The position numbers and the translations under genes were made by a program. 64,000 nucleotides of DNA from Ectothiorhodospira haloalkaliphila ATCC 51935 (GTDB lineage Bacteria; Pseudomonadota; Gammaproteobacteria; Ectothiorhodospirales; Ectothiorhodospiraceae): positions 1 through 64,000 of the forward strand of contig NZ_KK214997.1 of NCBI RefSeq assembly GCF_000633935.1, given 5' to 3'. The notes beneath the pieces were generated by a model. That model was not told the DNA's origin. It was given only the letters and a program-made list of their open reading frames with translations, and ran no database searches. Positions 52,467-62,511 of the stretch are shown piece after piece (the first letter of the stretch is position 1; the number at the start of each line of letters is the position of its first letter).

Positions 52467-53903
52467 ATGAGCATCCAGGAAACCGCCATCCTGGAGCCAG
52501 GAGTTGCCTGGCTGCTGATTGCCCTGTTCACCGCCCTTTACGTGGGGCTGGGCTGGTATTTCGGTCGAAAGGACAAGGAACTGGACCAGTTCGTCCTGGC
52601 GGGCCGCAAGGTGGGGCTGGCCGTGGGCACCGCCACCGCCATGGCCACCTGGGTGACCAGCAACACCACCATGATGGCCCCGCAACTGGCCTATCAGATG
52701 GGCATCTGGGGCATGGTGGGTTATTCCCTGGGCGCCGTCGGGCTACTGCTGTTTGCCCCGCTGGCCAAGCGCATTCGCACACTCATGCCCCATGGCTATA
52801 CCAGTGGCGACTTCGTGCGCCTGCGCTACGGCAACGTGGCTTGGCGGGTCTTTCTGGGCATCTCCATCTTCTACAGCTTTGGCTGGCTGGTCAGCCTGGG
52901 CATGGCGGGTGGCGTGCTCACACATGCCCTGTCGGGCATCCCCTACTGGCAGGGCATGACCGTGATCCTGGCCGCCTGCGTGGCCTACACCCTCATCGGC
53001 GGTTTCCGGGCGGTCATCGGCACCGATTTCATCCAGTCCATCCTGATCCTGATCGGCCTGGTGGTGTTGGCCTGGATGGTCATTGGCCGCATCGGCTTTG
53101 ACGAGATTCACTTCAGCCTGGAACTGGAACGACCCGAACTGCTGACCCTGATGATGCCCGCAGCCATCATGTTCCTGTTCAACAACCTGCTGTTCGGCAT
53201 GGGGGAGATCTTTCATTCCAATGTCTGGTGGACACGCGCCTACTCGTTCCGTGAGGGCGTCGGGCTGTGGGCCTACCTGCTGGCCGGCCTGTTCTGGGCC
53301 CCGATCCCCATCGTGGCCGGCTTCATCGCCCTGGCCGGACCTGCCCTGGGGACCAACATCCCCGCCGCGGATATGGTGGGCCCCATCATCTCCGCTGAGT
53401 TGCTGGGTCTGGCGGGTGCCATCATCGTACTGATCATGGTCTTCGCCGCCCTGGCTTCCAGTCTGGACTCACTGCTGGCAGCCACCGCCATGCTGGTGGT
53501 GCGTGACATCTATTATCGTCATCTGCGGCCTCAAGCCAGTGCCGATCATCTGCGCACCGCCACCAAGGTCACCATCCTGCTGTTGGGGGTGGTCACGTGG
53601 CTGTTATGTCTGCCCCGCATCACCACCCTGGCGGAACTGCTGCACTTCACCGGTGCGTTCGTGGCCAGCACCATCTGGCCCATTGCCGCCGGTCTGTACT
53701 GGCGTCGTACCAACCGGTGGGGCGCCACACTGGCCATGGTGGCTGGCAGCGCGGCCGGTATCACCGCCTATTTCCAGATCGGGTTCTACGTGGGTGCCCT
53801 GGTGGGAGCCGCGGTGTCCATGGTGATCGTGCTCCTCACCACCTGGCTCAGACCCCAGGAGTTCGACTGGGAACAACTTAAAGAACCCCCGCCAAAACAC
53901 TGA
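52467..53903 (+). CDS. SSS-family sodium:solute symporter
   Basis: The 478-residue protein has about 13 hydrophobic segments and SSS motifs: YFGRKDKELDQFVLAGRKVG, TWVTSNTTMMAPQLAYQMG, the PHGYTSGDFVRLRYG segment and FAALASSLDSLLAATAMLVVRD, where Na+ is bound. Solute is unknown. It is followed after 19 bases by a tiny membrane protein, a pairing known for this symporter type. Confidence 0.9.
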   Translation: MSIQETAILEPGVAWLLIALFTALYVGLGWYFGRKDKELDQFVLAGRKVGLAVGTATAMATWVTSNTTMMAPQLAYQMGIWGMVGYSLGAVGLLLFAPLAKRIRTLMPHGYTSGDFVRLRYGNVAWRVFLGISIFYSFGWLVSLGMAGGVLTHALSGIPYWQGMTVILAACVAYTLIGGFRAVIGTDFIQSILILIGLVVLAWMVIGRIGFDEIHFSLELERPELLTLMMPAAIMFLFNNLLFGMGEIFHSNVWWTRAYSFREGVGLWAYLLAGLFWAPIPIVAGFIALAGPALGTNIPAADMVGPIISAELLGLAGAIIVLIMVFAALASSLDSLLAATAMLVVRDIYYRHLRPQASADHLRTATKVTILLLGVVTWLLCLPRITTLAELLHFTGAFVASTIWPIAAGLYWRRTNRWGATLAMVAGSAAGITAYFQIGFYVGALVGAAVSMVIVLLTTWLRPQEFDWEQLKEPPPKH

Positions 53904-53922
53904 TCCGAATGGGGTTAATCTC

Positions 53923-54042
53923 ATGGCATCTGTCGAAATTCTTTCCATTGTCGTGACGGTGGCAACCATCATCACCACGCTGTGCATCTTTGTGCTCATC
54001 GGCCTCGTGATCAGGGACTGGCGCAACGGCACGCTTTGGTGA
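53923..54042 (+). CDS. Symporter small accessory protein
   Basis: The 39-residue protein has one membrane helix (about residues 6-29) followed by VIRDWRNGTLW. The RDWRxGxLW end is typical of the small accessory proteins encoded right after SSS symporters. It likely binds and stabilises the symporter. The ribosome site is weak, so coupling to the upstream gene is likely. Confidence 0.8.
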   Translation: MASVEILSIVVTVATIITTLCIFVLIGLVIRDWRNGTLW

Positions 54043-54137
54043 GAGGCACGGCGAGCCCCGTCCCGCAGCTTCGATCATGCGGATGGGGCCACAATAATCG
54101 AAATTTCTTTTCCTTGATCGGTGTCATACGGGCACAT

Positions 54138-54153
54138 CCGGCACGCTTTCTGC
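54138..54153 (+). promoter_or_regulatory. Possible sigma-54 promoter upstream of the GGDEF/EAL gene
   Basis: CCGGCACGCTTTCTGC has GG and GC elements 10 bases apart and matches the TGGCACG-N4-TTGC consensus except for two bases. It lies about 100 bases before ATG 54256. An enhancer site was not identified. Confidence 0.35.
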
Positions 54154-54255
54154 GTTAACCTTCACTCGGCAGGGATTTACTGCAACCCAAGTGAAGATGC
54201 GACTCTCCCCGGGCGGCACGGGGTGGACGCGAGGTAACCCAGGAGTGGCCCCAAC

Positions 54256-57240
54256 ATGACGCGCATCCCGCTGCGCTATCTGACGGTTCTGATCCTGCTG
54301 GTGTTTATCGCCCTGAGCAGCTTGCTGGCCTACCGATTCGGCCTCAACGCCGCCGCAAATCATGTGGAAACCTCCGAAGCACGCCACCTCAAGGCACTGA
54401 CCCAGCGCTTGCAGGATCATGCCGCGGATATGCTGGCGCGAGGTGAGCACGCGCGCCTGCAGCAGACATTGCAATCCATGAGCGAGGAACTCGATGTCAA
54501 TCTGGCCGTGATCCTGGGCGCGCAAGGGAAGATCCTTGTCGGCATGGATGACCAACGCCTGGGAGAGCCCTGGGAAAGCCTGATTCCCCATCCCCTGAAC
54601 CCGGCCCTCTATCCCGACCTGTCGATCGCGGCCCTGCTCGACGACACCGGCCGTGTCGGAAAAGTTTTCACCAGTGAATCCCGCAATGCCCTCCTGGCCG
54701 CCTTCACGCTCAATCAGATATCCGACACGCCCAGCCTCTCGGCGCAGGTTCCATCGCAGGGGCTGATGCTGATCCAGCTGAACCTGATACCGGCGAAGGC
54801 AGCAGCCCAGAGCAATGTGCGCGAACTCGTGCTCCGGTTCATCGGCTACCTGGCACTACTGGCCGTCCTGGGGCTGATCTTCTTCCACTGGACAGTGACC
54901 AAGCGTGTCGAGCGTCTGGCCCGGGCCACGCGACAGTTTGCCGAGGGTGATCTGAATACCCGCAGTGGCGTGACTGGAGGCGACGAACTGGCGGATCTTG
55001 GCCGCACCTTCGATCAGATGGTCACCCGCATCGCCGAGACCCAGCACACCCTTGGAGAGCGAGACCGACGGCTGTTACGGGCCCAACGCACCGCCCGCAT
55101 TGGCACCTGGGAGATGCACTTGCCCGAGCGGGCGTTTTACTGGAGCGACGAGATGTCCCGTGTGCTGGGCACCGCCCCTACGGAACGCCACCTCAACTAC
55201 GAGAGCTTCATCGCACGCATCCATCCGGATGACCAGGAAGCCGCGCGACAATCCGACCGCAAGGCCATGGAAGAAGGCATCGCCGGCGAACTGGACTACC
55301 GCATCATCGGGGCCGACGGAAACGTGCGTCACGTCCATGAACAGACGCAGGTGATCCGCCGTCCGGATGGGCAGGTGGGCACCGTGATCGGCACGGTGCA
55401 GGACATCACGGAACGCAAGCGGGCCGAGGAAGCCGTCTTCAATGCCAAGGAGCGCGCCCAGGTCACGCTGGATTCCATTGGCGATGCGGTGGTCACCACC
55501 GATGCCGATGGACGCGTGGACTACCTCAATCCAGCGGCCGAAGCCCTCACCGGCTGGCCCATCCTGGAAGCCCGCGGCAAGCGCCCCGACGAAATGTTTC
55601 AACTGGTCAATGAAACCAGCGGTGCCACGGTGCGCACCCCCTTGGACGCCTGCCTGCGCGAGGGGCGCAATGTGGGTCTGGCCAATCACATCGTCATGAT
55701 CACCCGCGATGGTCGCACCCGTGCCATCGAGGACTCTGCCGCACCGATCCGCGACCGTCAGGGGAACACCATCGGCGCCGTGCTGGTCTTTCATGACGTC
55801 ACCAAGCCCCGACAAATGGCACGCAAGCTGTCATGGCAGGCCACCCATGACCCCCTCACCGGGCTGTTCAACCGGTTTGAATTCGAGCGCCGCCTGCAGG
55901 TGGCGCTCAAGCAGGCCCATGAACTCCAAGCCCACCACGCCCTGCTCTACATGGATCTGGATCAGTTCAAGGTGGTCAACGACACCTGCGGGCATGTGGC
56001 CGGAGATGAACTGCTCAAGCAACTGGCCTTTACCCTCTTGGCGAAGATTCGTGACTCTGACACGCTGGCTCGCCTGGGTGGCGATGAATTCGGGGTCCTG
56101 CTGGAGCATTGCCCTCGCGAAAAGGCCCTGGAGATCGCCAATAACCTGCGTCAGACGGTGCGTCAGTTCCGGTTCGTCTGGCAGGGGCGGGTCTTCGAGG
56201 TGGGCATCAGCATCGGCGCCGTCATGCTCGAATCCACCGCCGAAGACATGACGGCAGTCCTCAGCGCCGCCGACATGGCCTGTTTCGCGGCCAAGGAGCG
56301 TGGTCGCGACCGCATTCATGTTTACCATCCTGACGATCAGGAGCTCATCCAGCGACACGGAGAGATGGAGGCGGTCTCGCGGATCAACCAGGCACTGGCG
56401 GAGCATCGCTTCAGGCTTGATGTGCAGCCCATTGTGCCCGTTACCGATCAGCAACATCCCCCGCACCAGGAGATCTTGTTGCGCATGCTGGATGAGGAAG
56501 GCCGGGTGGTCATGCCCGGCGCCTTCATCCCCGCCGCTGAGCGCTTTGGCCTGATGCCGGCGGTGGACCGCTGGGTGGTGCACCATTTCTTCAGTCAGTT
56601 CGCCCATGTTTTGAGGGAGGATCCCCGCCATGCATCCTCTTCCAGCGGAACCATCTATGCCATCAACCTCTCTGGCGCCTCATTGAACGATGAACAACTC
56701 CCCGGTTTCGTCATCCAGCAACTGGAGCGCTACCAGATCCCTGCCTCGCGCATCTGTTTCGAGATCACCGAGACGGCGGCCATCGCCAACCTGACCCGGG
56801 CCGGGCTGTTCATGAATGAACTGCGCCAACGGGGTTGCCGTTTCGCCCTGGATGACTTCGGCACCGGCCTGTCCTCATTCACCTATCTCAAGCAACTCCC
56901 GGTGGACTACCTCAAGATCGACGGCAGCCTGGTGAGGGATATCGCCCGGGACCCCATCGATCGTTCCATGGTGGACGCCATCGCCCGCATCGGCCGGGTG
57001 ATGGGCCTGCATACCATTGCCGAGTTCGTGGAAGACGATGCGGTGCTGGCCACTCTGGCCGAGCTGGGCGTGGATTTTGCGCAAGGCTACGGCATCGCCC
57101 GGCCCGCGCCCCTGTCCCAGGCCACACCGCTTCAAGGGCCGCCTCGCCAGCCATCGGGGCCCGCATCATCCGATCACTCATACCGCAACACCATGGCGCG
57201 ATCCCGGGTGCGATCCCGTTTGCCAAATTCCGAAGTTTGA
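54256..57240 (+). CDS. Membrane PAS-GGDEF-EAL c-di-GMP enzyme
   Basis: The 994-residue protein has a membrane helix (~8-28), a periplasmic part (~29-190), a second helix (~195-215), HAMP, two PAS domains (~280-395 and ~400-520), GGDEF and EAL. The cyclase site RLGGDEFGVLL (near 608-612) is intact, with an RDSD inhibitory site upstream. The EAL part reads EILLRM (near 739), an accepted variant, and keeps ICFEITETAAIANL, DDFGTGLSSFTYLKQLPVDYLKID (by its motifs DDFGTG and LKID). It may both make and degrade c-di-GMP. GGAG precedes ATG 54256. Confidence 0.92.
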   Translation: MTRIPLRYLTVLILLVFIALSSLLAYRFGLNAAANHVETSEARHLKALTQRLQDHAADMLARGEHARLQQTLQSMSEELDVNLAVILGAQGKILVGMDDQRLGEPWESLIPHPLNPALYPDLSIAALLDDTGRVGKVFTSESRNALLAAFTLNQISDTPSLSAQVPSQGLMLIQLNLIPAKAAAQSNVRELVLRFIGYLALLAVLGLIFFHWTVTKRVERLARATRQFAEGDLNTRSGVTGGDELADLGRTFDQMVTRIAETQHTLGERDRRLLRAQRTARIGTWEMHLPERAFYWSDEMSRVLGTAPTERHLNYESFIARIHPDDQEAARQSDRKAMEEGIAGELDYRIIGADGNVRHVHEQTQVIRRPDGQVGTVIGTVQDITERKRAEEAVFNAKERAQVTLDSIGDAVVTTDADGRVDYLNPAAEALTGWPILEARGKRPDEMFQLVNETSGATVRTPLDACLREGRNVGLANHIVMITRDGRTRAIEDSAAPIRDRQGNTIGAVLVFHDVTKPRQMARKLSWQATHDPLTGLFNRFEFERRLQVALKQAHELQAHHALLYMDLDQFKVVNDTCGHVAGDELLKQLAFTLLAKIRDSDTLARLGGDEFGVLLEHCPREKALEIANNLRQTVRQFRFVWQGRVFEVGISIGAVMLESTAEDMTAVLSAADMACFAAKERGRDRIHVYHPDDQELIQRHGEMEAVSRINQALAEHRFRLDVQPIVPVTDQQHPPHQEILLRMLDEEGRVVMPGAFIPAAERFGLMPAVDRWVVHHFFSQFAHVLREDPRHASSSSGTIYAINLSGASLNDEQLPGFVIQQLERYQIPASRICFEITETAAIANLTRAGLFMNELRQRGCRFALDDFGTGLSSFTYLKQLPVDYLKIDGSLVRDIARDPIDRSMVDAIARIGRVMGLHTIAEFVEDDAVLATLAELGVDFAQGYGIARPAPLSQATPLQGPPRQPSGPASSDHSYRNTMARSRVRSRLPNSEV

Positions 57241-57331
57241 TGTATCTTTGCGCACCTTGTCAGGCGGGGTTTCCCTCCAGCCTGGCAGACACCCTTGTGA
57301 CCCGGACTATCCGGTCAGGGTGACGCACTTT

Positions 57332-57422
57332 GGAGAGGTGGCCGAGCGGTCGAAGGCGCACGCCTGGAAAGTGTGTATACGGTAACCCCGTATCGAGGGT
57401 TCGAATCCCTCCCTCTCCGCCA
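57332..57422 (+). tRNA. tRNA-Ser (anticodon GGA)
   Basis: A 91-base class II tRNA: acceptor stem GGAGAGG pairs with CCTCTCC, the D arm reads GGCCGAGCGG, the anticodon loop is CTGGAAA, a long variable arm (TACGGTAACCCCGTA) is present, and the T arm contains GGTTCGAATCC. CCA is encoded. Serine identity follows from the GGA anticodon and the long variable arm. Confidence 0.97.
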
Positions 57423-57432
57423 AATTGCACCG

Positions 57433-57458
57433 AAAAGCCACCGAAATGGTGGCTTTTT
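57433..57458 (+). terminator. Rho-independent terminator after tRNA-Ser
   Basis: AAAAGCCACC pairs with GGTGGCTTTT around a GAAAT loop and runs into a T tract, 10 bases after the tRNA. Confidence 0.93.
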
Positions 57459-57640
57459 CATTTGTGCCCCCCCCTCATCGCCAAACCTTGATCCCGGGCA
57501 TTAAAAGCCGCAATGCGCCGCTGCTGCCTTGCAACATGCCCCTCGATGTAAGAACATCCGCCCGTTTAATCATTGCACTTATACCCACATAAAAAGCATA
57601 AGGGTATATCCATTCTTCTGTGCACAAAGCGGGAGCATTC

Positions 57641-57949
57641 ATGGACCAAAGCACCATCGACCGCATCAAGGCGGATCCCAACTTCCAGAGGCTGGTGAAA
57701 AAGCGCTCACGCCTCGCCTGGAGCCTGAGCGCCATCATGCTGCTGGTTTACTACAGCTTCATCATGCTGGTGGCCTTCCTGCCTGACGTCCTGGCCATCC
57801 GTCCCTTTGGCGACAGCATCATCACCTTGGGCGTGCCCATGGGCGTAGGCATCATCCTGTTCGCCTTCATGCTCACCGGCATCTACGTGTACAAGGCCAA
57901 CACGGAATTTGACAAGCTTACCGCCGCCGTCAGGGAGAACGCTGAATGA
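57641..57949 (+). CDS. yjcH: DUF485 membrane protein (YjcH-like)
   Basis: The 102-residue protein has the DUF485 pattern: [20 protein letters not shown], two membrane helices and [20 protein letters not shown]. It is the standard partner gene of acetate/cation symporters. ATG 57641 has GGGAG upstream; its stop overlaps the actP start by ATGA. The ~180 bases between the tRNA terminator and this gene contain A/T-rich stretches and probably the promoter. Confidence 0.93.
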   Translation: MDQSTIDRIKADPNFQRLVKKRSRLAWSLSAIMLLVYYSFIMLVAFLPDVLAIRPFGDSIITLGVPMGVGIILFAFMLTGIYVYKANTEFDKLTAAVRENAE

Positions 57950-59601
57950 AACCCTTACTGACCTTCTTGCTGCTGGCCGCCCTGCTGACCGTGGGCGTGG
58001 CCCTGGCCGAGCCCAGCGACATCACCGAGGCCGTGGGTGGCAGCAGCTGGACCTCCAGCATCATGTTCATCGTCTTTGTGGTGGGCACCATGGGTGTGAC
58101 CTACTGGGCCTCCCGCCGCACCAAGACCGCCTCCGACTTCTACACCGCCGGTGGCGGCATCACCGGTTTCCAGAACGGCCTGGCCATCTCCGGCGACTAC
58201 ATGTCGGCGGCCTCCTTCCTGGGGATCACCGCCCTGGTGTACACCTCCGGCTTCGATGGCCTGATCTACTCCATCGGCTTTTTGGTGGGCTGGCCGGTGA
58301 TCATGTTCATCATGTCCGAGCGCCTGAGAAACCTGGGCAAGTTCACCTTCTCCGACGTGGTCTCCTTCCGCTTTCAGCAGATCCCCATTCGGGTGTTCTC
58401 CGCCTTTGCAGGCATCACCATCGTGCTGCTGTACCTCATCGCCCAGATGGTGGGCGCGGGTGCCCTGATCCAGACCCTCTTCGGCATGAGCTTCGAAGTG
58501 GCGGTACTGATCGTCGGCATCCTGATCATCGGCTATGTGACTTTCGGCGGCATGCTGGCCACCACCTGGGTGCAGATCATCAAGGCCGTGCTGCTGCTCT
58601 CTGGTGCCACCTTCATCGCCGGGATGTCGCTTTACTTCTACGGCTTCAGCCTGGAGGGCCTGTTCCAGGGGGCCGCCGATCGTCACGCCCTGGGTGAGGA
58701 CATCTTCAAGGTGGGTGGTCTGGTGAGCGATCCCATCTCCGCCATCTCGCTGGGTATCGCCCTGATGTTCGGTACCGCCGGTCTGCCCCACATCCTGATG
58801 CGGTTCTTCACCGTGCCCAGCGCCAAGGAAGCCCGCAAGTCGGTGTTCTACGCCACCGGTTTCATCGGGTATTTCTACGTGCTGACCTTCATCATCGGCA
58901 TGGGCGCCATCGCCTTCGTCATGGGCAACCCGAACTACTTCGACGAGACCGGGCGCATGTTCGGCGGCGACAACATGCCGGCAGTCCACCTGGCCCACGC
59001 CCTGGGCGGTGACCTCTTCCTGGGCTTCATCTCCGCCGTGGCCTTCGCCACCATCCTGGCGGTAGTGGCCGGCCTGACCCTGGCGGGCGCCTCGGCCATC
59101 TCCAACGACCTGTATGCCAACGTGATCAACAAGAAAGCCACCAGCCAGCAGGAGATGCGTGTCTCCCGGGTGGCCACGATCATCCTGGGCATCATCGCCA
59201 TCCTGCTGGGGATCGCCTTCCAGAGCCAGAACATCGCGTTCCTGGTGGGCCTGGCCTTCACCATTGCCGCCTCCACCACCTTCCCGGTGCTGATCATGTC
59301 CATGTACTGGCATGACATGACCACCCGGGGCGCGGTGATCGGTGGCTCCCTGGGCCTGATCTCCGCCGTGGTCATGGTGGTGCTGAGCCCCAACGTGTGG
59401 GTGCAGGTACTGGGCAATGAAGAGGCCATCGTGCCCTACAGCAACCCGGCCCTGTTCACGGTGGTCATTGCCTTCCTGGGTATCTGGGTCTTCTCCAAAC
59501 TGGACCGCTCCAAGCGGGCTGCCGAAGACCGTCGCCGGTTCGAGGCCCAGTACATCCGTTCCCAGACGGGTATCGGCATCAACAAGGCCGCAGAGCATTG
59601 A
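57946..59601 (+). CDS. actP: ActP-type acetate/cation symporter
   Basis: The 551-residue protein has a signal-like N-terminus, about 13 membrane helices and the ActP-type SSS motifs: [40 protein letters not shown], and [26 protein letters not shown] (by its motifs). It carries acetate or other short carboxylates with Na+ or H+. In a photoheterotroph this supports acetate assimilation. Tightly coupled to yjcH. Confidence 0.93.
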   Translation: MKPLLTFLLLAALLTVGVALAEPSDITEAVGGSSWTSSIMFIVFVVGTMGVTYWASRRTKTASDFYTAGGGITGFQNGLAISGDYMSAASFLGITALVYTSGFDGLIYSIGFLVGWPVIMFIMSERLRNLGKFTFSDVVSFRFQQIPIRVFSAFAGITIVLLYLIAQMVGAGALIQTLFGMSFEVAVLIVGILIIGYVTFGGMLATTWVQIIKAVLLLSGATFIAGMSLYFYGFSLEGLFQGAADRHALGEDIFKVGGLVSDPISAISLGIALMFGTAGLPHILMRFFTVPSAKEARKSVFYATGFIGYFYVLTFIIGMGAIAFVMGNPNYFDETGRMFGGDNMPAVHLAHALGGDLFLGFISAVAFATILAVVAGLTLAGASAISNDLYANVINKKATSQQEMRVSRVATIILGIIAILLGIAFQSQNIAFLVGLAFTIAASTTFPVLIMSMYWHDMTTRGAVIGGSLGLISAVVMVVLSPNVWVQVLGNEEAIVPYSNPALFTVVIAFLGIWVFSKLDRSKRAAEDRRRFEAQYIRSQTGIGINKAAEH

Positions 59602-59670
59602 TGCCACCGGGCGTCACCTGCCGGTGACGCCACGCCAGGTGGGTGGGAGACATGGCATACTGAACGGGCC

Positions 59671-60102
59671 ATGTCCCTGCCCACCACCTATCAGTTGTAC
59701 ATTCATCTGCGTCGACCCTGCCGGATACAGGCAGGGCGACTTCCCACCCATCGACTGCCGGCCGGCTGGTACATCTACACCGGCAGCGCCCGGCAACATC
59801 TCGATGCCCGTATCGAGCGGCATTTGCGCCGCCAAAAGACCCGACGCTGGCACATCGACTGGCTGCTCACCCGCGCGGACGCCCGCGTGGTTCACGTCAC
59901 ACTGCATCACGAAGCCGAATGCGCTCTCAACGCCCGCATGGGCGGAGACAGCCTGATCCCCGGGTTCGGGGCCAGCGATTGCAGGGCGGGCTGCATCAGT
60001 CACCTACGCTACCTGGGCGAACAGGTTCCACACCCCGTGCCACCCTCCCAGCTCACCCAACGCAATGCCGGCCTCAAGGCCTTTCGTCGTGCGCGCCGGT
60101 GA
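59671..60102 (+). CDS. DUF123 GIY-YIG-like nuclease
   Basis: The 143-residue protein has YQLYIHLRRPC, then GWYIYTGSARQHLDARIERH, in which YIYTGSA corresponds to the GIY-YIG core, and RRWHIDWLLTRADARV. It belongs to the DUF123 group, found alone or joined to endonuclease III. Substrate is unknown, presumably DNA. ATG 59671 is the start. Confidence 0.88.
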   Translation: MSLPTTYQLYIHLRRPCRIQAGRLPTHRLPAGWYIYTGSARQHLDARIERHLRRQKTRRWHIDWLLTRADARVVHVTLHHEAECALNARMGGDSLIPGFGASDCRAGCISHLRYLGEQVPHPVPPSQLTQRNAGLKAFRRARR

Positions 60103-60162
60103 TGTGGATCCCCGGCCACTCAGGCATTACCCTTGACCCCTCATCTGTTGACGAGATCAGCC

Positions 60163-61623
60163 ATGGCCCCACCCAGCAACATGCCCCCCGCCCGCCAACG
60201 GACCGCCCTGATCATTCTGGCGCTGCTCCTGATCCTGGCGGTGATCGTCCTGGGCGCCAACCACCTGGTGCATCGTGCCGCTGCACAACAGGTCGAGGCG
60301 ACGCTTCAGGCCTGGCAGGATCAGGACACCGACACGCCCGGACTGCATCTGCGCTGGGCCGATTACGATCGTGCCACCGGGGAACTCCAATACCGGTTGC
60401 GCTACATCCCTGAGGCACACGGCCCCGTCCGGGAACTGCTGGCCGACCTGCAGGACACCCGCACGCCCCGCCTGGAAACCTCCGGCACCGCCCAGGTCAC
60501 CACGCGGGGACTGGCCGGCCTGCTGGGCACGATCGCCCGCGTGGAGGGCGGCCTCACGCTCTCCGACACCTGGCGATCCATCCTGCCGGACTTTGAGGAC
60601 GATGACTGGCTTCGCTACCAGGTGGACGTGCACACACGGGGCCGGCATCAGGCCGCCCTGAGCGGGATCGCCTACGCCGGTCGTATCCTGGACGCTCAGG
60701 GCGAGCGCACGGGCGAAGCCTCCTGGCGCACCTGGTCCCTGCATGCCCGCCTGGCCAATGAGGACCGACTGGCGCATCTGGAAGCCTCGCTGCCACGCCT
60801 GTGGCTGCGGGAGCAGGACGGGGAACTGGATGCCCTGCTGGAGGACCTGAACCTGTGGCTGGAAGACGCCATGCTGGACGGGGGCCTGTTGATTGTGGGC
60901 GATTCCCGGCTGTCCCTCGGGCATCTCTCCGTGGAGGAACCAGAGGGCACCCTGTCCCTGAAGCAGCTGGCCATGAACTGGAACAACCACCGTGATGGGG
61001 ATCGGTTCCGCGACCGCGTGGCCTTCTCCCTCGGGCGCGTTTCCCTCAATGGCGAACGGGTGGTGGATCAGGCCCAACTTCAGCTCAGCTCTGATCTCGG
61101 CTACGAGGCCCTGCGCGACCTGGCGGCCCTGGCAAACAATCTGGATCCGGAGGCCGACCTGACCCGGCAGGACGAGGAACGGCTGGAACGGGCCGTCACC
61201 GCCCTGCTCCGCCAGGGGGGTGAGATCATTCTGGAGCAGGCGTCAGTGGCCAGGGACGATACCGGCGCCCTCTCGGGCCAGGTCAGCCTCGGCCTCAGGG
61301 AAGACCCCGACTTCGAGCTGGACGGAGAACTCCAGCAGCTGCACAACCTGTATGGCGGCCTGCGGCTCACCTTTGACGAACCTTTGGTCCAGTCCATCAT
61401 GGAGCGCTCCCTTAGGGCCCAATGGCCCCACGTGAGTGAGGCCCATCTGGCGCAGATGGTGGAGCAGCAGTGGCGGGAATGGTCGGTGATCCTGGGCATG
61501 ATGCCCTTCGTCACCGAGTGGGAAGACCAGCGCGTCACCCTGGCCCTGGAACTGGAGGACGGCGTCCTCAAGGTGGAAGGCCGTCAGGTGATGAACCTGC
61601 GCGACCTGATGGGGATGTTCTGA
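60163..61623 (+). CDS. DUF945 (YdgA-like) inner-membrane-anchored protein
   Basis: The 486-residue protein has one N-terminal membrane helix (ALIILALLLILAVIVLGAN) and a long periplasmic part. It shows the DUF945/YdgA pattern: an early LHLRWADYDRATGELQYRLRY repeat unit, glycan-like SGTAQVTT strands, and RVSLNGERVVDQAQL. Function is unknown. ATG 60163 is preferred over TTG 60133 because no ribosome site precedes the latter. Confidence 0.78.
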   Translation: MAPPSNMPPARQRTALIILALLLILAVIVLGANHLVHRAAAQQVEATLQAWQDQDTDTPGLHLRWADYDRATGELQYRLRYIPEAHGPVRELLADLQDTRTPRLETSGTAQVTTRGLAGLLGTIARVEGGLTLSDTWRSILPDFEDDDWLRYQVDVHTRGRHQAALSGIAYAGRILDAQGERTGEASWRTWSLHARLANEDRLAHLEASLPRLWLREQDGELDALLEDLNLWLEDAMLDGGLLIVGDSRLSLGHLSVEEPEGTLSLKQLAMNWNNHRDGDRFRDRVAFSLGRVSLNGERVVDQAQLQLSSDLGYEALRDLAALANNLDPEADLTRQDEERLERAVTALLRQGGEIILEQASVARDDTGALSGQVSLGLREDPDFELDGELQQLHNLYGGLRLTFDEPLVQSIMERSLRAQWPHVSEAHLAQMVEQQWREWSVILGMMPFVTEWEDQRVTLALELEDGVLKVEGRQVMNLRDLMGMF

Positions 61624-61637
61624 GCACCCCTGACGAA

Positions 61638-62501
61638 CTAGCTGAAGACCACCGTCTTGTTCCCATGAATCAGCACACGGTCCTCCAGGTGGTAGCGCAG
61701 CCCCCTGGAGAGCACCGTGCGCTCCACGTCACGCCCCAGGCGGACCAGTTCATCCACCGTATGGTCATGCCGCACCCTGACCACGTCCTGTTCGATGATG
61801 GGCCCCTCATCCAGCTCATCGGTCACGTAATGGCAGGTGGCGCCGATCAGCTTCACCCCCCGCTCGAAGGCCTTGTGGTAGGGGCGGGCCCCCACGAACG
61901 AGGGCAGGAAACTGTGGTGGATATTGATCACCCGCCCGGCAAAGCGCTGGCACATCTCCGGGGGCAGGATCTGCATGTACCGGGCCAGCACCACCACATC
62001 GGCCCGGGCCTCCTCCACCAGGGATGATATCCGCTCGAAGGCGGCTGTCTTGTGCCGCGGATCCACCGGCACATGGTAATAAGGGATGCCATGCCACTCC
62101 ACGTAGTCCCGCATGGTCTCGTGGTTGGAGATCACGCAGGGGATCTCCAGAAACATCTCCTGGCTGCGCCAGCGATACAGCAGATCCGTCAGACAGTGAT
62201 CCTGACGGCTCACCAGCGGCACCACCCGGCGGGGCCGGCTGGCGTCGGTCACCTGCCAGTGCATGCCATAGGCCTCGGCCACGGGCGCAAAGGCGTGCCT
62301 CAGGCCATCGGCATCGAAGGGGAGCGTGCCCGCGTCGATCTCATAGCGCATGAAGAACCAGCCGGTCACCGGATCACAGTGCTGGCTCGCCTCGGTGATG
62401 GACCCCCCATGCCCCGCCAGAAACCCGCTCACGGCGGCCACGATACCCACCCGGTCCGGGCAGGATACCGTCAGGCGAAAACGAACGGGTGTACCAGGCA
62501 C
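61638..62501 (-). CDS. purU: Formyltetrahydrofolate deformylase
   Basis: PurU splits 10-formyl-THF to formate and THF, balancing one-carbon and purine metabolism. The 287-residue protein has an N-terminal ACT domain (LTVSCPDRVGIVAAVSGFLAGHGGSI, by its motif SCPDRVGIV) and a formyltransferase-like domain with ISNHETMRDYVEWHGIPYYHV, LARYMQILPPEMC, NIHHSFLPSFVGARPYHKA and the catalytic Asp in ATCHYVTDELDEGPII. GTG 62501 is chosen: GAGGG stands 7 bases upstream and the family start fits. A TTG at 62528 would overlap the upstream gene. Confidence 0.95.
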   Translation of the reverse strand: MPGTPVRFRLTVSCPDRVGIVAAVSGFLAGHGGSITEASQHCDPVTGWFFMRYEIDAGTLPFDADGLRHAFAPVAEAYGMHWQVTDASRPRRVVPLVSRQDHCLTDLLYRWRSQEMFLEIPCVISNHETMRDYVEWHGIPYYHVPVDPRHKTAAFERISSLVEEARADVVVLARYMQILPPEMCQRFAGRVINIHHSFLPSFVGARPYHKAFERGVKLIGATCHYVTDELDEGPIIEQDVVRVRHDHTVDELVRLGRDVERTVLSRGLRYHLEDRVLIHGNKTVVFS

Positions 62502-62511
62502 CGACAGACCC

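Noticed and set aside
57955-59607. A 550-codon open frame on the minus strand
   Set aside because: It lies fully antisense to actP, is rich in His, Gly, Asp and Gln as expected from the complement of a GC-rich membrane-protein gene, and has no domain or ribosome site.
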